Shown here: positions 33,652 to 45,655 of the stretch, in pieces
How positions within the stretch are numbered: position 1 is the stretch's first letter
Layout: the number at the start of each line of letters is the position of its first letter
Assembly (NCBI GenBank): GCA_007570785.1
Contig: ML660210.1
Span: 1,346,027 to 1,410,026, forward strand
Reading direction: 5' to 3'
DNA: 64,000 nucleotides
From: Antilocapra americana
Lineage: Eukaryota; Chordata; Mammalia; Artiodactyla; Antilocapridae
Notes under the pieces: generated by a model
Told to the model about the DNA's origin: nothing
The model's database searches: none
Seen by the model: only the letters and a program-made list of their open reading frames with translations
Made by a program: the position numbers and the translations under genes

Positions 33652-33922
33652 CTGCTGCTGCTGCTGCTAAGTCACTTCAGTCGTGTCCAACTCTGTGTGA
33701 CCCCACAGATGGCAGCCCACCAGGCTCCTCTGACCCCTAGGATTCTCCAGGTAAGAACACTGGAGTGGGTTGCCATTTCCTTCTCCAGTGCATGCATGCA
33801 TGCTAAGTTGCTTCAGTCTTGTCCAACTCCATGCAACCCTATGGACAGCAGCCCACCAGGCTCCTCTGTCCACAGGATTCTCTAGGCAAGAATACTGGAG
33901 TGAGTTGTCATATCCTTCTCCA
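33652..33922 (-). mobile_element. BOV-A2 SINE (dimer)
   Basis: (CTG)n start, two Bov-A monomers, linker altered to 'tgcatgcatgcatgctaagttgc' (33790-33812). Exact 10-bp TSD, gcattattaa, at 33642-33651 and 33923-33932: a complete copy. Confidence 0.95.
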
Positions 33923-33932
33923 GCATTATTAA

Positions 33933-34068
33933 GTACTATGCAGAAAATTGAAACATGGTTAGTCAAATTTAGATTCAGCAATGAGAAAGTAAGATATAAC
34001 TGCTATATGAATTTTGATGTAAATGATTCACACATTTTCCAATCTGTATGTTTATATGAGTCAATAAT
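33933..34068. other. Unassigned DNA
   Basis: No feature recognised. Confidence 0.4.
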
Positions 34069-34069
34069 A

Positions 34070-34112
<43 letters not shown>
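34069..34112. repeat. (CT)n(CA)n compound microsatellite
   Basis: A CT run followed directly by a CA run. Likely length-variable. Confidence 0.9.
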
Positions 34113-34118
<6 letters not shown>

Positions 34119-35219
34119 TATGAAAAAAAATCCCTCTTTCAGTAATTCAAAATTCACATTTTATTATTAATGCATTCCTCATTCTTTTAGGAAAGAAAGG
34201 TATAATATTATTTGACTCAGTATTCCCTAAAATTATATACTAGAGCATGGTTTATGACTGTTTCTTCTTTTCTTTTGTGCTGTATAAATGTTAATATTCT
34301 GTGGAATATTTTATGTTTAAAGGAATGTGAGTTTAGGGAATAGTTTTTTAAATGTACATTATTATTACTTTTAAAAAGACAAATAAACTCAACCAAAGCT
34401 ACAACACTGAATAACTAAAAAAAGTAAAACAAAAAGGAGAAGCTTTTATCAAAAAATGTAAAGTCAGAATGATTGTTAACATGAACAAACCCACTGGGGT
34501 GAAAAACAGCAGGAGGGAAATGGGCCAATGAAGTTTCATCATGAATCGGGTAGTTTCAGTTTTGGCAGATCTAGTGATATACAAGTTCCAAAATTGTCCC
34601 TCTTTCAGAAACTGGTGGTGTGGAATGAAATGTCACACATTTCTGATTTCCACACTATGCTATTTGAATCTACACACTGCATATCATTCTATATAGTACA
34701 CAGGGAAAACTCAGGATTATAGTAAAAACTCAGGAATGCCTGGTAAAATGAATTTTAATGATACAAAATTATTCATTGTGAAAAATATCCTACTCCATGC
34801 TATATTGTAGAATTTGAAGCTTTTCACTTAGGCAAACAATATTAGACACTGCTAGGTACAAATACTATTTTTCAAAATATATTTTAAAGAAAATATTTGG
34901 TCCCAGAGACATAATTAAAACAGATTGTGAGGCTTGAGTAAATGTCATACATATTAATGTATTACTTTGAACATCTCTAAAATAACACATCACACCCTTG
35001 TTGACAGTAATATTCTAAGAAATCCTAATTTCCGTCTTAATTGTTCACACATTATGTAATTCACAATTTGTTACATTTTATTAACTTATTGAGTGGTTAT
35101 AAATTTTATTTTTCCTTAGCATTATCTTAGGTTATTTTCAGTAAGATGAACAAAGCTTTTAAAAACTAGATTTCAAAATTAAAAGAATTCTTTCAATGCC
35201 AGCAGAGAAAGAACCTTCT
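34113..35219. other. Unassigned DNA, 1.1 kb
   Basis: No gene or repeat recognised. Small frames such as 34528-34722 show no motif. Confidence 0.45.
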
Positions 35220-35378
35220 CTTTTTTTAACTTTTTATTTTATATTGGAATGCAGTTGATTAACAATGTGCTAGTTTCATGTGTAGAGAAAAGTGATTCAA
35301 TTATACATATACTTGTTTCTGTCCTTTTGCAAATTCTTTTCCCATTTAAGTTGTTACATAGCATTTCTGAAGACTTTC
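35220..35378 (-). mobile_element. L1 3' end fragment
   Basis: Reverse L1 3' UTR: 'tttttattttatattggaatgcagttgattaacaatgtgc', 'agaaaagtgattcaattatacatatac', 'caaattcttttcccatttaagttgttacatagca'. 5'-truncated. Confidence 0.82.
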
Positions 35379-35407
35379 TTACATTTTGAATTCCAATCCA
35401 TCAAGAT

Positions 35408-36398
35408 GTTGCTGTTGTTCAGTTGCTCAGTCATGTATGATTCTTTGTGACCCCATGGATTGCAGCACACCAGGTTTCCCTGTCCTTCAGTATCTCCTGG
35501 GATTTGCTCAAACTCATGTCAATTGAGTCAATGATGCCATTCAATAATCTCATCCTCTATCACCCCCTTTTCCTCCTTCCCTCAATCTTTCCCAGAATCA
35601 AGGGTTTTTCCAGTGAGTCAACTTTTCACACCAGGTGGCAAAAATATTGGAACTTCAGCTTCAGGCTTCAGATCCAGTCCTTCCAACAAATATTCAGAGT
35701 CGATTTCCTTTAGGATTGACTGGTTTGATTACCTTGCTGTCCAAGGGACTCTCAAGAGTCTTCTCTTGCACTAAGTTCAAAAGCATCAGTTCTTCAGCAC
35801 TCAGCCTTAACAGTTCAGATCTCACATCTGTACACTACTATGAAAAAAAACCTTAGTTTTGACTATACAGATCTTTGTCAGCAAAATGATGTTTCTACTT
35901 TTTAATACTTTGCTAGGTTTGTCATAGCTTTTTTTCTCCAAAGAGCAAATATCTTAATTTAATGGCTGCAGTCACCATCTGCAGAGATTTGGGAGCCCAA
36001 GAAGATAAAGTTGGTCATGTTTCCCAATCTATTTGCCATGAAGTGATGGGATCAGATGCCATGATCTTCATTTTTTGAATGTTGAGCTTTAAGCCAGCTT
36101 TTTAGCTCTCCTCTTTCATTTTCAAGAGGCTTTTTAGTTCCTCTTCACTTTCTGCCATAATGGTGGTGTCATCTGCATATCTGAGGTTATCAATATTTCT
36201 CCCGGCATTCTTGATTCCACCTTGAGCTTTATCCAGCCCAGCGTTTCTCATGATGTACTCTGCACAGAAGTTAAACAAGCAGGGTGATGATATACAGCCT
36301 TGACGTACTTCTTTCCCAATTGAAACCAGTCTGTTGTTGCATGTCTGGTTCTAAGTGTTGCTTATTGACCTGCATACAAGTTTCTTAGGAGGCAGGTA
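35408..36398 (-). mobile_element. BovB LINE, 5'-truncated, about 1.0 kb
   Basis: Minus-strand BovB bounded by an exact 10-bp TSD, ccatcaagat (35398-35407 and 36399-36408). Reverse reading passes the C-terminal region, the YADD site (about 36165-36185) and the QGCI... region near its 5' end. Frames are broken. Confidence 0.94.
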
Positions 36399-36408
36399 CC
36401 ATCAAGAT

Positions 36409-36851
36409 ACCTGACTATATCACGTGTTCCTGGTAATGTTTCTTAATAACAGTTACATAAAGCTGGTCTGTTGTCTCTAAGAACAATTTCTTTGTGTTAT
36501 ATAGCTCATCTATTACCATATCCCAATTCCAACACTGACCCTAGATTGCAGAGTTAAAGTATTTTTATTGAGACCCCCTCTCCCCTAGTTTCTATATTAT
36601 CTCTTCCAACTTATGTTATAAATGCTCAGTAAAGTATATTGGGATGTATTAAGCATTCAATGTATGTTAATCCATTGCTTTTTATCTTTTTCTTTATACA
36701 ATATTTCTTCTACTTTGGAGACTATATATATATATATTTTTTCTCACCATTTGTAAATCTGACTAACTGAGATGAAAAACTCAAAATAAATGACTTTTAT
36801 AAGCATCTGATTCTTACTAGAGGCAGACAGTCTAAGTCTCTTATTTTAAAC
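36409..36851. other. Unassigned DNA
   Basis: AT-rich with a short (TA)n at about 36724-36738. Confidence 0.45.
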
Positions 36852-37025
36852 CAGTGTTTCAGAAATCATGGTGTAATGACCACTTGTGTCTGGATCATCA
36901 AGGTCATCTGTCATGAATGCAAACTCCTGGACTTCACCCAGTCTTATTTCATTACAAGATAGATGATAAGAATAAAACTTTTAACAAGCTCTCTGGATGG
37001 CTCTGGTGCACAGTTACAGAGCTAT
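36852..37025. mobile_element. MER5-like DNA transposon remnant (hAT-Charlie)
   Basis: 'ccagtgtttcagaaatcatggtg' at the left, 'gcaaactcctggacttcaccca' in the middle and 'ttttaacaagctctctggatggctctggtgcacagt' at the right match the layout of the non-autonomous MER5 family. A fossil element with no coding capacity. Confidence 0.72.
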
Positions 37026-37671
37026 TACTTTAAATGTTCTACATGGAATTGAGCAGAGACTGGTTACGGTGTATAGCATAAGATTTATTTCTTAAAATTT
37101 GCTCACTCTCATCATAGAACATATAAGAAACAGATGTTTCTAGTTTTGTTTTATCTTTGTGTTAAAAATATTACCCAAGACCTAGAACTTTATTGGTTAT
37201 TCAGAATACAAGAGGAGTGATTTTTACAGAAAAATTAAAACCTAAAACAAAAAGCAGGTTCATGTGCAATCTTGAAGAATTGTGTTATAGTCACCCTTTG
37301 TCACACAATTAAAGGAAGATACAAAAAAAGTAGGTTGGAAAGTTAGAAAATAGCTCTTTTAAAAATATTAATGAGATGGCTTTCAAAAGGAAGCTTAACT
37401 TATTTTTGAGATTGAATTAATTAATCTCAAAGGAATTGTTACCTTTTGAAAAAGAGCCAAACCAAAGAATCAGCATTTAAATCTCCATTTTGTAAGTGTA
37501 AAAGCATGAACACTAACCCCACATCTCCAACAAAGAAAAGATTTTATCTTACTCCCTCAGGATTAATTAGAAAACATTTTCTAAATTAATTAACTCTTAG
37601 ATCCTTCTTTTCTGAGCAATTCCTATCTGAAACTTCGAAATTTAAATGTGTTTTTACATTTTGCTGCCCCT

Positions 37672-37675
<4 letters not shown>
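37026..37675. other. Unassigned DNA
   Basis: No feature recognised. Confidence 0.45.

Positions 37676-37706
<31 letters not shown>
37676..37706. repeat. (GT)n microsatellite
   Basis: About 15 GT units ending in gtatgt, right beside a truncated SINE. Confidence 0.9.
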
Positions 37707-37710
<4 letters not shown>

Positions 37711-37721
37711 CTGTGTATATG

Positions 37722-37846
37722 AGTTCAGTCATGTCTGACTCTTCTGACCACATTGACTGTAGCCCACCAGGCTCCTCTGTCCATCAGATTTCCCAGGCAA
37801 GAATACTGGAGTGGGTTGCCATTTCCTTCACCAGGGGATCTTCCCA
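37722..37846 (-). mobile_element. Bov-tA SINE, 5' (head) part missing
   Basis: Reverse-complement copy containing the BovB-like end and body up to 'ccaggggatcttccc'; the tRNA-like head is absent, as expected for 5' truncation during insertion. Confidence 0.9.
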
Positions 37847-38396
37847 AGGCGGGATCGCCACCCTCTTAGGCCAGCATTATCCATGTTAGTTGCAGTAAGT
37901 GGCAGGAGAATTTTTCAGAGGCAGGTTGCTCTAGTGTTCATAACCAAAACCACTTTACAAAGTCTACTAGGAAAAAGAACATCCCAGCTCTCACTCTATG
38001 GTTTCATCCATGTAACAATGCCAACAGGCAAGAGAGATGAGACAACACAGTTAAATAATACCTAAGTTTATTTCCGTACGTCACTGATACTGCAGTTCAT
38101 GAAAAAAGCTGTGGGGCTGTTTTCAAGCTTAGAGGCTCAAGGCAGTGCCTTGCAGCCATAAATCAAGCATTTGTTGCATTACTTACACTAACTCCTCACT
38201 AACAAGCATTTTTTCTCTCTCTTTGTAGTCTCAATGCTGTCAAGACCATACAGTCTTTCCTCTTGTCTCATGTCTGCCTCTCCATGTGTTTTATCAATGG
38301 AGATAAGCTTGGTAGCTGTCTGAACAGTTTTCCTAATTCAACTGATCTTTTTTCATTCAACAATACAAACCAGTGACAACTATTTCCATATATATT
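37847..38396. other. Unassigned DNA
   Basis: No gene or repeat recognised. Confidence 0.45.
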
Positions 38397-38605
38397 CGTT
38401 GTTTAGTCACTAAGCTGTATGTATCTGACTCTTTGTGACCCCATGGACTGTAGCTCACCAAGCTCCTCTGTCCATGGTATTTCCCAGGCAAGAATTATAG
38501 AGTGGTTTGCCATTTCCTTCTCCAGGGGATCTTTCTGACCCAAGAATCAAACCCATGTCTCCTGCATTGTTAGGTGGATTCTTTACCACTGAGCCCCAGG
38601 GAACC
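38397..38605 (-). mobile_element. Bov-tA SINE
   Basis: Full reverse-complement Bov-tA, 'ttgtttagtcac' end to 'accactgagccccagggaa' head. TA-rich words on both sides could be a TSD but are uninformative. Confidence 0.92.
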
Positions 38606-39036
38606 CTATATATACCTTTTCCTGCACAAAGTAATTTTTCCAACAGTCTTTTTTATACATGTTCATAAACAGATGATTGTTTTCTATTATCAAGAATAGC
38701 CCATTAAATTTGCACTATTATTTAGTCATTATGGTATTATTTTACATTCACTTGATACTCGATTTATAATCTTGTCATGGATGTTCACAATTATATATTC
38801 GACACACATACTTTTTTTTTTACTTTAAAAATATTGTTGGACATAATTGTGTTTGGTGGAAAAACAGTTTTAAAAAATTTGCTGCTTTCAGTATATAGAA
38901 GTAGCACATCAGAATGTAAATGCAAATATTATTAAATTACTCAAGTTGTGTTTAGTGAAGCATTTTCAGAAAACATTATATGTTTTTAAAAATATAATAA
39001 TAGAACATTATATAACTGGGTTATTAATGAAATGCT
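38606..39036. other. Unassigned DNA
   Basis: AT-rich; T-run at about 38812-38821. Confidence 0.45.
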
Positions 39037-39044
39037 AGATTTAG

Positions 39045-39230
39045 AAGGGGGATTCCCTTGTGGCTCAGTTGGTAAAGAATCCACCGGCGTTCAATCCTTG
39101 GGTTGGGAAGATCCTCTGGAGAAGGGAAAGGATGTCCACTTCAGTATTATAGCTGGAAAATGCCATAGACTGTATAGTCTATGGGTTGCAAAGAATTGGA
39201 TACCACTGAGCAGCTTTCACTTTCACTTTC
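39045..39230 (+). mobile_element. Bov-tA SINE
   Basis: Plus-strand copy lacking about 20 bp in the head ('aaagaatccaccggcgttcaatcc'). Exact 8-bp TSD, agatttag, at 39037-39044 and 39231-39238. Ends in an 'actttcactttcac' tail. Confidence 0.94.
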
Positions 39231-39238
39231 AGATTTAG

Positions 39239-39494
39239 GATAACAGGATTATTTAATGGAGAGCTTTTATACATCTTTTGTGTGTTTATAAGCATTGTGA
39301 ATTCTAAGAAGAGTATAGAGTATCTAGCATTCTTCACAACTCTTGTGATAGAAGAGAACCCCTCTTGTCCAATAATCTTGTCCTTCTCTTTTAGCACCTT
39401 TTAGTTTTCACATAAAACAAGTTTGGAGAACCCTTGTCTATTGCCACTATTCTATTCCATATTTTGCACATATTTTCTGATATCTGGCATTTTT
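39239..39494. other. Unassigned DNA
   Basis: No feature recognised. Confidence 0.45.
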
Positions 39495-40067
39495 AACAAA
39501 ATTTATTTTATTGAAATATAGTTAGTTTACAATTTGGTGTTAGTTTCTGATGTACAGCAAAGTGATTCAGTTATACATATGTAATAGTTCACATCTGCTA
39601 ATCCCAAACTCCCAATCACCCCCTCATTGTCCTCCCACTTGGCAACCACAAATCTGTTCTGTATGTCTGTGAGTCTGTTTCTCTTTTGTAGAGAAGTTCA
39701 TTTGTGTCATGTTTTATATTCCACATATAAATGATATTATATGGCATTTGTTTTTCTCTTTCTCAATTACTTCCCTAGGTCTAAATCTCTAGGTCTATCC
39801 ATGTTACTGCTAATGGCATTATTTAATTCATTTTCATGGCTGAGTATTATTCAGTCGTGTGTATGTATCATAAATTCTTTATCCACTTATCTATTGATGG
39901 GCATTTAGGCTGTTACCATGTCTTACCTATTGTAAATTATGCTGTTGTGAACATTGGAGTGCAGGTATCTTTACAATTTATAATTTTGACTAGGTATATG
40001 CCCAGAAGAGGGATTGCTGAATCATATGGTAACTCTAACTCCCACACTGTTTTCCATAATGGCTGTA

Positions 40068-40732
40068 AGATCATGGCATCTGGTCCCATCACTTCATGGG
40101 AAATAGATGGGAAAACAGTGGAAGCAATGACAGACTTTATTTTTCTGGGCTTCAAAATCATTGCAGATGGTGATTGCAGCCATGGAATTAAAAGACACTT
40201 ACTCCTTGAAAGGAAAGTTATGACCAACCTAGATAGTATATTGAAAAGCAGAGACATTACTTTGCCAACAAAAGTCCGTCTAGTCAAGGCTATGGTTTTT
40301 CCAGTAGTCATATATGAATGTGAGAGTTGGATGGTGGAGAAAACTGAGTGCTGAAGAATTGATGCTTTAGAACTGTGGTGTTGGAGAAGACTCTTGAGAG
40401 TCCCTCGGACTGCAAGGAGATCCAACCAGTCCATCCTAAAGGAGATCAGTCCTAGGTGTTCATTGGAAGGACTGATGTTGAAGCTGAAGCTTCAATACTT
40501 TGGCTACCTCATGGGAAGAGTGGACTCAATGGAAAAGACCCTGATATTGGGAAGGATTGAGGGCAGAAGGACAGAGGATGAGATGGCTGGAAAGGCATCA
40601 CCAACTCAATGGACATGGGTTTGGGTAGACTCCAGGAGTTAGTTATGTACAGGGAGGCCTGGCATGCTGCAATTCATGGGGTCGCAAAGAGTCATACATT
40701 AAAACTGAGCAACTGAACTGAACTGGACTGAA
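40068..40732 (+). mobile_element. BovB LINE 3' fragment nested in L1
   Basis: Plus-strand BovB coding for the C-terminal region: ASGPITSWEIDGKTVEAMTD, KRHLLLERKVMTNLDSILKS, DITLPTKVRLVKAMVFPVV read in one frame (39836-40354 extends left into L1). A stop after TEC breaks it, and SILKEISPRCSLEGLMLKLK reads in another frame. The target word ctgta is present on both sides (40063-40067, 40733-40737), and removing the insert restores continuous L1 sequence. Confidence 0.93.
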
Positions 40733-41791
40733 CTGTACCAAGTTACATTCTCACCAACAGTGTGTGAGGGTTCTGTTTTCTTCACACCTTATCCAACATT
40801 TGTTATTTGTAGACTTTTAAATGAAGGTCATCTGAATGGTTTGAGGTGGTAACATATTGTAGTTTTGGTTTGCCTTTCTCAAATAATTAACAATATTGAA
40901 CATTTTTGCATGTTCCTATTGGCCATCTGTATGTCTTCTCAGAAGAAACTTCTATTTAGATCTTTGCCCATTTAATGATATAATTGTTTTTATTGTGCAG
41001 TTGTTTGAGCTATTTGTATGTTTTGGAAATTAAGCACTTAGTCACAGTATATGAAAATATTTTCTCTCATTTCATAGCATTTCTCCTTATTTAGGGTTTC
41101 CTTTTCTGTGAAAAAGATTGTAAGTTTGAATAGGTTCCATTTATTTATTTTTGCTTTTGTATCTATTGGCTTGAGAGATTGCCTTAAGAAAACATTGGTA
41201 CAATTTATGTCAGAGAATATTTTGCCTGTAATTTCTTCTATGAGCTTTCTGGTGTGTTGTCTTAAATTTTAGTTTGTAAGCCACTTTAAGTTTATTTTTG
41301 TGTATGGTGTGGGAGTGTGTTCTAACTTCATTAATCTACATGTATCCATCCAACTTTCCCAATATCACTTACTGGAGAGGCTATTTCCTGTTATCTTCTT
41401 GCTTTCTTTGTCAAAAATTAATTGACCAAAGGCATGTGGATTTATTTCTGGGCCCTCTATTGTGTCTCATTGACCCATATATTTGTTTTGTGTCAACACT
41501 GTGCTGTTTGACTACTCTAGCTTTATGTATTGTCTGACATCTGAAGGGTTATACCTCCTGCTTTTTACCTTTTCCTCAGGATTGTTTTAGCAATTCTGGA
41601 TCTTTCATGATTCCAACAAATTTTAGGGTTATATTTTCTAGTTCTGTGAAAAATATCATGGATAATTTGATAGAGATCAATTAAATCTGTAGAGTGCTCT
41701 GGGTGGTAGTACGGCAATTTCAACACGATAAATCTTTCCAATCCAAGAGCATGGAATATCTTTTCATTTGTTTCTGTCATCTTCAGTTTCC

Positions 41792-42000
41792 TTTGAAAGT
41801 GAAAGTAAAAGTGTTAGTTGCTCAGTCATGTCCAACTCAACTGTACCGAGCCAGGCTCTTCTGTCAATGGAATTTTCCAGGTGTGACTGCTGGAGTGGGT
41901 TGCCATTTCCTTCTCCAGGGGATTTTCCTGACCCCGGGATCAAACCTGTTCTCCCACATTGCAGGCTGATTCTTTACTGTTTGAGCCATCAGGGAAGCCC
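41792..42000 (-). mobile_element. Bov-tA SINE nested in L1
   Basis: Complete reverse-complement Bov-tA with an exact 9-bp TSD, tcagtttcc, at 41783-41791 and 42001-42009. It follows a run of 'gaaagtgaaagtaaaagtg' typical of Bov-tA ends. Confidence 0.95.
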
Positions 42001-42444
42001 TCAGTTTCCATATTTATTATTTTATAGGTCTCAGCATGTAAGTCTTTCACCTCTTTGGTCATACTTACTCCTAAGTATTTTTTGATGGAATTTTAAAAGG
42101 TGTTTTTTTTTTTTACATTCCCTTTCCAATATTTCATTTTCAGTGTAAATAAACATAACCAATTTCTGTATATTATTTTTGTACCCTGCTACTTTATTGA
42201 ATTATCAGTTCTACTAGTTTTGTGTGAAGTCCTTGGGTACTCTACATATAGTATTAGGTCCCATGCATGAAATGAAAATTTATTCTTCCCTTCCAATTTG
42301 GATACATTTTATTTCTTTTTCTTGTTTGATTGCTGTGGCTATGACTTGCGATACTATGTTGAATAGAAGTGGTAAGAGTGGGCATCCTTGATTCTGTTCC
42401 AGATTCTAGTATTGGGTTGATGGTGAGTTTGTCATAAGTAGCTT

Positions 42445-42502
42445 ATTTTTTTCTGGTCATGCTGTGTGGCATGTGGAATCTTAGTTCCCTGACTAAGGAG
42501 AA
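42445..42502 (-). mobile_element. CHR-type SINE fragment
   Basis: A T-run followed by 'ctggtcatgctgtgtggcatgtggaatcttagttccctga' is the reverse complement of the 3' part of cetartiodactyl CHR SINEs. It stops where the usual 'ccagggatcgaacc' should follow, and L1 5' UTR sequence begins instead. Confidence 0.7.
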
Positions 42503-43262
42503 GGCACAGATCTCTGTCCTACTTCCTAAGTCACATAGCTCCAGGGATCAGCTTTGGTTTCAGCCACACCTCCACTTCCACAGTGGCACTCACACACTTC
42601 CAGAACTTCTAGAAGAAGCACCACAGCTGCTGGGAGCACACTGAGAAAGGGGCTGCTCTGCCAGGGCCCACTCTCCTCCCATGTGCCACTGTACGTCTGT
42701 GCTGGGCCCAGGCTTCTTCTGTGCATGCCCCTTGGTTGCAGTTGGTGTCACATTTCAGCCCCTTCATGCTGTCTCCATGCACTTCATGCCAGTCCTCTCT
42801 CCAGGTCTGTCCTCTGAAGCCCAAGTTTCAGCACTCGGCCCCTGCACACACAGTGGATGTGGGTATTGGAACGGCAAGGAGGTGGTATCAGCCATCTGCT
42901 AGGGGCTCTCTGTGTTCTGCTGGCTGCAGACCATCTGCCGTATGCTCTTCTGAGCCTATGAAGCTCTCTTTCTTTCCTGGCTGCTCTCCTCACCAGAGAA
43001 AGGGCTTTCCAAGGTAAGGGAAACTTTCCTCTTTCACAGCTGCTTCCCAGGGGTGCAGGACATATCCTGATTTTTTTTTTTTCTTTTGTCTTGACTCAGT
43101 TACATGGAGACTTTTCTTGCAGTTTTGGCTGTCTGAGATCTATCAGCATTCAGTAAATACTCAGTGAGGATTGTTCCACATGTAGATGGTCTTTTTGATC
43201 TATTTATGAATAGGGAGTGCAGGCTCCACATCTGTCTGTTTCACCATCTTGATTGGAACTCC
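42503..43262 (-). promoter_or_regulatory. L1 5' UTR remnant
   Basis: GC-richer block in reverse orientation, ending 'tagatggtctttttgatctatttatg ... caccatcttg', the same arrangement as the 5' end of the L1 at 54640-54714. L1 5' UTRs hold the internal promoter. Several short overlapping frames here (42459-43017) are a by-product of composition and show no protein motif. Confidence 0.6.
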
Positions 43263-43270
43263 CCATACTT

Positions 43271-43604
43271 TGTATTATGGCATGAATGACCATGTCCTTA
43301 AAAATACATATGTTGGAGTCGTTATGTACAACTTGATGGTGTTAGAAGAAGCAGCCTTTAGGAAATGCTTAGGTCATGAGGATGGAACCCTTGTGAATGT
43401 TATAAGAGGGATTCCACAGAACACCCTCGATTCTTCCATCCTGTGGGAATGCCAGAAGTCTTCAGTCCAGAAGAGGGTCTTTACCCAATGTTCATGCTCT
43501 GCTCTCAGACATTTAGCATCCAGAACAGGAATGATATGCTTCTGCTGTATTTTTTTTTCTCAGTTTGTGGTATTTTGTTATAGCAGGATAGGCAAACTAA
43601 GATA
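43271..43604 (+). mobile_element. Solo MaLR-type LTR (MST/MLT1-like)
   Basis: Starts 'tgtattatggcatgaatgaccatg' and ends 'ggtattttgttatagcaggataggcaaactaagata', the recognised ends of MaLR LTRs. The centre keeps 'cctttaggaaatgcttaggtcatgaggatgga'. ERVL-related, no internal region or coding sequence; a fossil. A 122-codon frame (43249-43617) covers it by chance. Confidence 0.85.
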
Positions 43605-44479
43605 TTTTGATATCTGAATTGTCATTTTATTCATAATTCATTGATATGTGTTATCAGTGAAAGGTAAATGTCACACTTTATACAGATATTTTCATTTAGT
43701 AGCAAGCTAAATTCTTGTTATCACTAATAAATTCTGATTTTACACTTTCAAATTCTGCAAGTTTAATTATCTATTTTATAAACATATTAACTATAAGTAC
43801 AATAATAATTACATTTCATGGCAAGCCCCATAGATTTTTAGATATATCACAAAACATTCTCCATGATGTTCATTAATTTAGACATTTCATTATGAGCTAC
43901 ATTCTTGAATAGAATAAGCTGCGTTCTAGGTATTACAGGAAGATGTAGATTGAAATGCTAGTTTCTGCTGATGTCTAAATGATTGAATGATATTATTATA
44001 TTTAAAAGTTTATTTGATTTAAAACTGACTACAATATTTTTATTGTTAACATTAAAGCCTGATTAAAGTCTGATTAAATGCATCACAACTGGTGACTTAA
44101 AAAGTAGTCTAAAATTGTATTTAGAAATAAAAATTTAAGAATAAAATACAAATAATAAATGGAAATAAATGTAAAGTTACACATTTATCCTTGATTTATT
44201 CAGAATATTTAGATATATGTATATATATCTGAAGTTGGTTTATCATTATTTATATTGTAGATCATTAACAGATTCTATTTGTAATACATGTACTTGACAA
44301 GATAACACTATACAAGGTAATAAGGTACTTTGGTAACAAGGTACTTAAGAATTTTTTTTAAGTTTATTTTGTATTTTTATCATTTTGATTCAAACTCTCT
44401 GATACCTACGGAATCCATGATTTATCTGTTAACTGATAATTTATATAATCTTCAAAAATGTAACAATATATGCCCCTCC
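43605..44479. other. Unassigned DNA
   Basis: AT-rich; no gene or repeat recognised. Confidence 0.45.
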
Positions 44480-44994
44480 TGCAATACTTTTCATAAAAAT
44501 AGAACAAACACTCTTAAAATACGTTGGAGTCACAAAAGATCCCAAATAGCCAAAGCAATCTTGAGAATTAAGAACAGAGCTTGAGACATCAAACTCCCTG
44601 ATTTTAAACTATATTATAAGGCAATGTTAAAAGAAATTGTGTTCTATTGGTATTAAAAATAGATATACAGATCAATGGAACAGAATGAGAGCTCAGAAAT
44701 AAACCCATGCCTATGTGGTACATTAATTTATGACAAAGGAAGCAAGAACATACAGTGGAGAAACAACAATCTCTTCAATAAATGGTGCTTGGGCAACAGG
44801 GCACTCACATGCCAAAGAATAAATAAGTATCACTATCTTATACCATATACCAAACCAACTCAAAATGCTTTAAAAACTTGAATGTAAGACCAGAAACCAT
44901 TAAATTCTAGAAGTTTAACATCACTCTTGGCCATACATTTTTGAATCTCATTCCAAACAGAAGCAAAAAAATAAATTTTATGACATTAAACTAA

Positions 44995-45208
44995 GTGGGC
45001 TTCACAGGTGGCTCAGTGGTAAAGAATCTGCCTGCCAGTGCAGGAGACAGGTTCAGTCCTTGAGTTGAGAAGATCCCCTGGAGGAGGACATGGCTACTTA
45101 CTCCAGTATTCTTGCCTGAAAAACTCCATGGACAGAGGAGCCTGGTAGGCTACAGTCCATAGGATTGCAAAGATTTAGACACAACTGAAGCAACTGAACA
45201 CACATATC
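44995..45208 (+). mobile_element. Bov-tA SINE nested in L1
   Basis: Complete plus-strand copy, exact 7-bp TSD aaactaa at 44988-44994 and 45209-45215. Confidence 0.94.
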
Positions 45209-45655
45209 AAACTAAAAACTTCTGCAAAACCAAGAAAACCTTCAACAACAACAACAAAAACCCTCTTGAAAGGGATAGGATGTTTGCAGATCATGTATCC
45301 AATAAGGAATTAGCTTAAAATATATAACGAATTCATGCAACTCAATGTCAAAAACAAGAAATCTCATTAGAAAAAAGAATTACCAGAGGACATGAAAAGG
45401 CGTTTTTCCAAGGAAGATACACAGATGGCTAAACAGGCACATAAAAAGATGCTCAATACTACTGATCCTCAGGGAAATGCGAGTCAAAACCTCAATGAAT
45501 ATGACAACTCTCAGAAGGGTTATTACCAAACATACAAAAAATGACAAGAGTTTTTTCACAAATATAGGACTGCCATATGACCCAGAAATTTCACTCCTGG
45601 GTGTTTATCTGAAGAAAATAAAAGCAGTAATTCAAAAAATATATGTATACCCTAT

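Larger units (their letters stand above)
39495..43262 (-). mobile_element. Old L1, minus strand, with nested elements
   Basis: The 3' UTR starts at 39495 ('tttattgaaatatagttagtttacaatttgg'). ORF2 coding in reverse follows ('ttgtaaattatgctgttgtgaacattggagt', 'gggattgctgaatcatatggtaa', continuing at 40738-41790 and 42002-42444). A GC-richer 5' UTR (42503-43262) ends in 'ttcaccatcttgattgg', like the 'ccatcttgg' end of the other L1s. ORF1 and the N-terminal half of ORF2 are missing, replaced near 42445-42502 by a CHR SINE piece. A BovB and a Bov-tA are nested inside. Confidence 0.85.

Noticed and set aside
34069..34112. Direct repeats as a CRISPR array
   Set aside because: Dinucleotide microsatellite in vertebrate DNA; no spacers or repeat units of CRISPR length occur anywhere in the window.
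39836..40354. 172-codon frame as a novel protein
   Set aside because: Its left third is antisense L1 and its right part is the BovB C-terminal region; the fusion arises from nesting.
42459..43017. Cluster of overlapping open frames in GC-richer sequence
   Set aside because: The position and terminal 'ccatcttg' motif identify L1 5' UTR; the frames lack stops only because of base composition.
43249..43617. 122-codon frame as a gene
   Set aside because: It coincides with a MaLR LTR that is recognisable end to end.
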